Shown piece by piece: positions 11,176-11,960 of a stretch of 11,960 nt of DNA. Location of the stretch: contig CAKZUM010000479.1 of assembly GCA_937921525.1 (NCBI GenBank), positions 1 to 11,960 of the forward strand, read 5' to 3'. Both the position numbers and the translations under genes were made by a program. Every line of letters starts with the position of its first letter. Positions within the stretch are counted from its first letter, which is position 1. The notes below the pieces were generated by a model. That model ran no database searches and was not told the DNA's origin. It worked only from the letters and a program-made list of their open reading frames with translations. This DNA comes from an uncultured Saprospiraceae bacterium (lineage in GTDB: Bacteria; Bacteroidota; Bacteroidia; Chitinophagales; Saprospiraceae).

Positions 11176-11268
11176 GAATTGAAAATTGAGAATTGGGAAT
11201 TGAGAATTTTCTACACGTGGTCTACGTCAAGTAAATTTTCAATTTTCAATTTTTAATTCTCAATTTTC
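11176..11268. repeat. Heptad-periodic inverted repeat in the rpoA-rplQ gap
   Basis: The left arm is a tandem of five 7-mers of GAATTGA type (11176-11210). The right arm is a tandem of CAATTTT-type 7-mers (11240-11268). Positions 11181-11208 pair with 11241-11268 along all 28 positions if four G-U wobbles are allowed in + strand RNA, with a 32-nt loop. The loop holds CACGTG and two ACGT copies. Same 7-nt period as the element before rpmD. The right end lies 42 nt before the rplQ ATG. Nature unknown; probably an intergenic repeat family. Confidence 0.8.
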
Positions 11269-11310
11269 TTAAGTGTTGCGAAGTTCATTAATTATAAAAC
11301 TAACAAAGTC

Positions 11311-11960
11311 ATGCGACACGGTAAAAAGTTTAACCACTTAGGACGACAGCAAGGGCACAGAAGAGCCTTATTGAAAAACTTAGCGATTGCATTGATCGAG
11401 CATAAGCGGATCAACACAACATTAGCAAAAGCAAAAGCATTAAGGGTATATGTAGAGCCTTTAATTACAAAGTCTAAATTAAACACTACTCACTCTAGAA
11501 GAGTTGTATTTAGTTATTTACAGAATAAAGAGGCAGTAAAGGAATTATTTGATAATATTTCCACAAAGGTTGCTTCAAGACCGGGTGGTTATGTTCGTAT
11601 TATCAAAACTGGCTTCCGTCAAGGGGATGCAGCGGAGATGGCAATGATAGAGTTAGTAGATTATAATGATGTATTATTAAATACACCAAAGACTGCATCA
11701 GAAGGAAATACAAAGAAGAAACGAAGAACTAGAAGAAGTAAAGGTTCAGGCACAGCGGCAGCAGCAACTACGGTAGCAGCAGGAAGTGCAGTAGCAGCAA
11801 CAGAAGCTGTGGTAGAAGAAACTACGGAAGAGGTAGTTGGTCAGGCAACAGAAACAGTAGTAGAAGAAACAACAGTTGTGAATGAAGTGGCAGAAACAGT
11901 AGTAGAGGAGACAACAGTTGTTAATGAAACTACAGAAACAGTTGTTGAAGAAGAGGTGAA
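11311..11960 (+). CDS. rplQ: 50S ribosomal protein bL17 with long repetitive tail (3' partial)
   Basis: bL17 is a 50S protein near the tunnel exit. ATG 11311 gives MRHGKKFNHLGRQQGHRRAL, the canonical start. Other blocks are KNLAIALIEHKRINTTLAKAK (22-42), the end VYVEPLITKSK (46-56), HSRRVVFSYL (61-70), SRPGGYVRIIKTGFRQGDAAEMAMIEL-type residues (89-115) and VDYND (116-120). The usual protein ends near 120-130. Here the frame stays open to the window edge (216 codons seen). It passes through a basic linker KKKRRTRRSK (135-144), an Ala/Thr-rich stretch (148-165) and an acidic Val/Glu/Thr tail. The tail contains the 14-residue unit ETVVEETTVVNEVA (181-194), repeated at 195-208, with a third partial copy. 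The stop is outside the window. Confidence 0.96.
   Translation, partial: MRHGKKFNHLGRQQGHRRALLKNLAIALIEHKRINTTLAKAKALRVYVEPLITKSKLNTTHSRRVVFSYLQNKEAVKELFDNISTKVASRPGGYVRIIKTGFRQGDAAEMAMIELVDYNDVLLNTPKTASEGNTKKKRRTRRSKGSGTAAAATTVAAGSAVAATEAVVEETTEEVVGQATETVVEETTVVNEVAETVVEETTVVNETTETVVEEEV
11851..11960 (+). repeat. 42-bp in-frame tandem repeat in the rplQ tail
   Basis: Units at 11851-11892 and 11893-11934 encode ETVVEETTVVNEVA and ETVVEETTVVNETT; a third copy starts at 11935 and runs into the window end. A weaker related stretch (EAVVEETTEEVV) precedes them at about 11806-11841. Differences between units are mostly at synonymous or wobble positions, plus the last two codons. The total copy number cannot be seen. 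Confidence 0.85.

Noticed and set aside
11214..11219. CACGTG in the loop of the heptad repeat as a regulator site
   Set aside because: A six-base palindrome is too short to assign, and no regulator in this phylum is tied to it on sequence grounds.

Overview
The window is a ribosomal-protein superoperon segment from an AT-rich member of the Bacteroidota. Four things support this. A TAnnTTTG-type -7 promoter element lies in front of infA. Almost no start codon has a Shine-Dalgarno sequence; A/T-rich leaders precede them instead. The bL36, uS14 and uS4 proteins lack zinc ligands. The gene order runs secY-map-infA-rpmJ-rpsM-rpsK-rpsD-rpoA-rplQ, with no adk between secY and map. I cannot place the organism more finely than phylum. 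Every gene is on the + strand, none is visibly broken, and no rRNA, tRNA, CRISPR array or insertion sequence is present.

Layout. Positions 1-6827 are the end of the S10 cluster and the spc cluster: rplP (5' truncated), rpmC, rpsQ, rplN, rplX, rplE, rpsN, rpsH, rplF, rplR, rpsE, rpmD, rplO, secY. A textbook intrinsic terminator (6887-6924) follows secY. Next comes a composite element of two back-to-back long hairpins (6951-7031), then map (GTG start, 7073-7909). A promoter near 8052 opens the infA-rpmJ-rpsM-rpsK-rpsD-rpoA group. A large hairpin sits between rpsD and rpoA. A second terminator-like hairpin (11119-11159) and a heptad-periodic inverted repeat (11176-11268) separate rpoA from rplQ. 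The rplQ gene runs off the right edge inside a long repetitive acidic C-terminal tail.

How the genes work together. They make 30S and 50S ribosomal proteins, translation initiation factor IF-1, the SecY translocation channel, methionine aminopeptidase (N-terminal processing of nascent chains) and the RNA polymerase alpha subunit. This is the core of translation, protein export and transcription.

The coding content is ordinary. The unexpected material is between the genes. The twin hairpin 6951-7031 has two inverted copies of one core, each inside a different but self-complementary outer stem. There are two separate 7-nt-periodic inverted repeats (4724-4784 and 11176-11268). The rpoA-rplQ gap has a possible terminator/antiterminator arrangement. 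Short hairpins recur in most gaps between genes. The rplQ tail contains a 42-bp in-frame tandem repeat.
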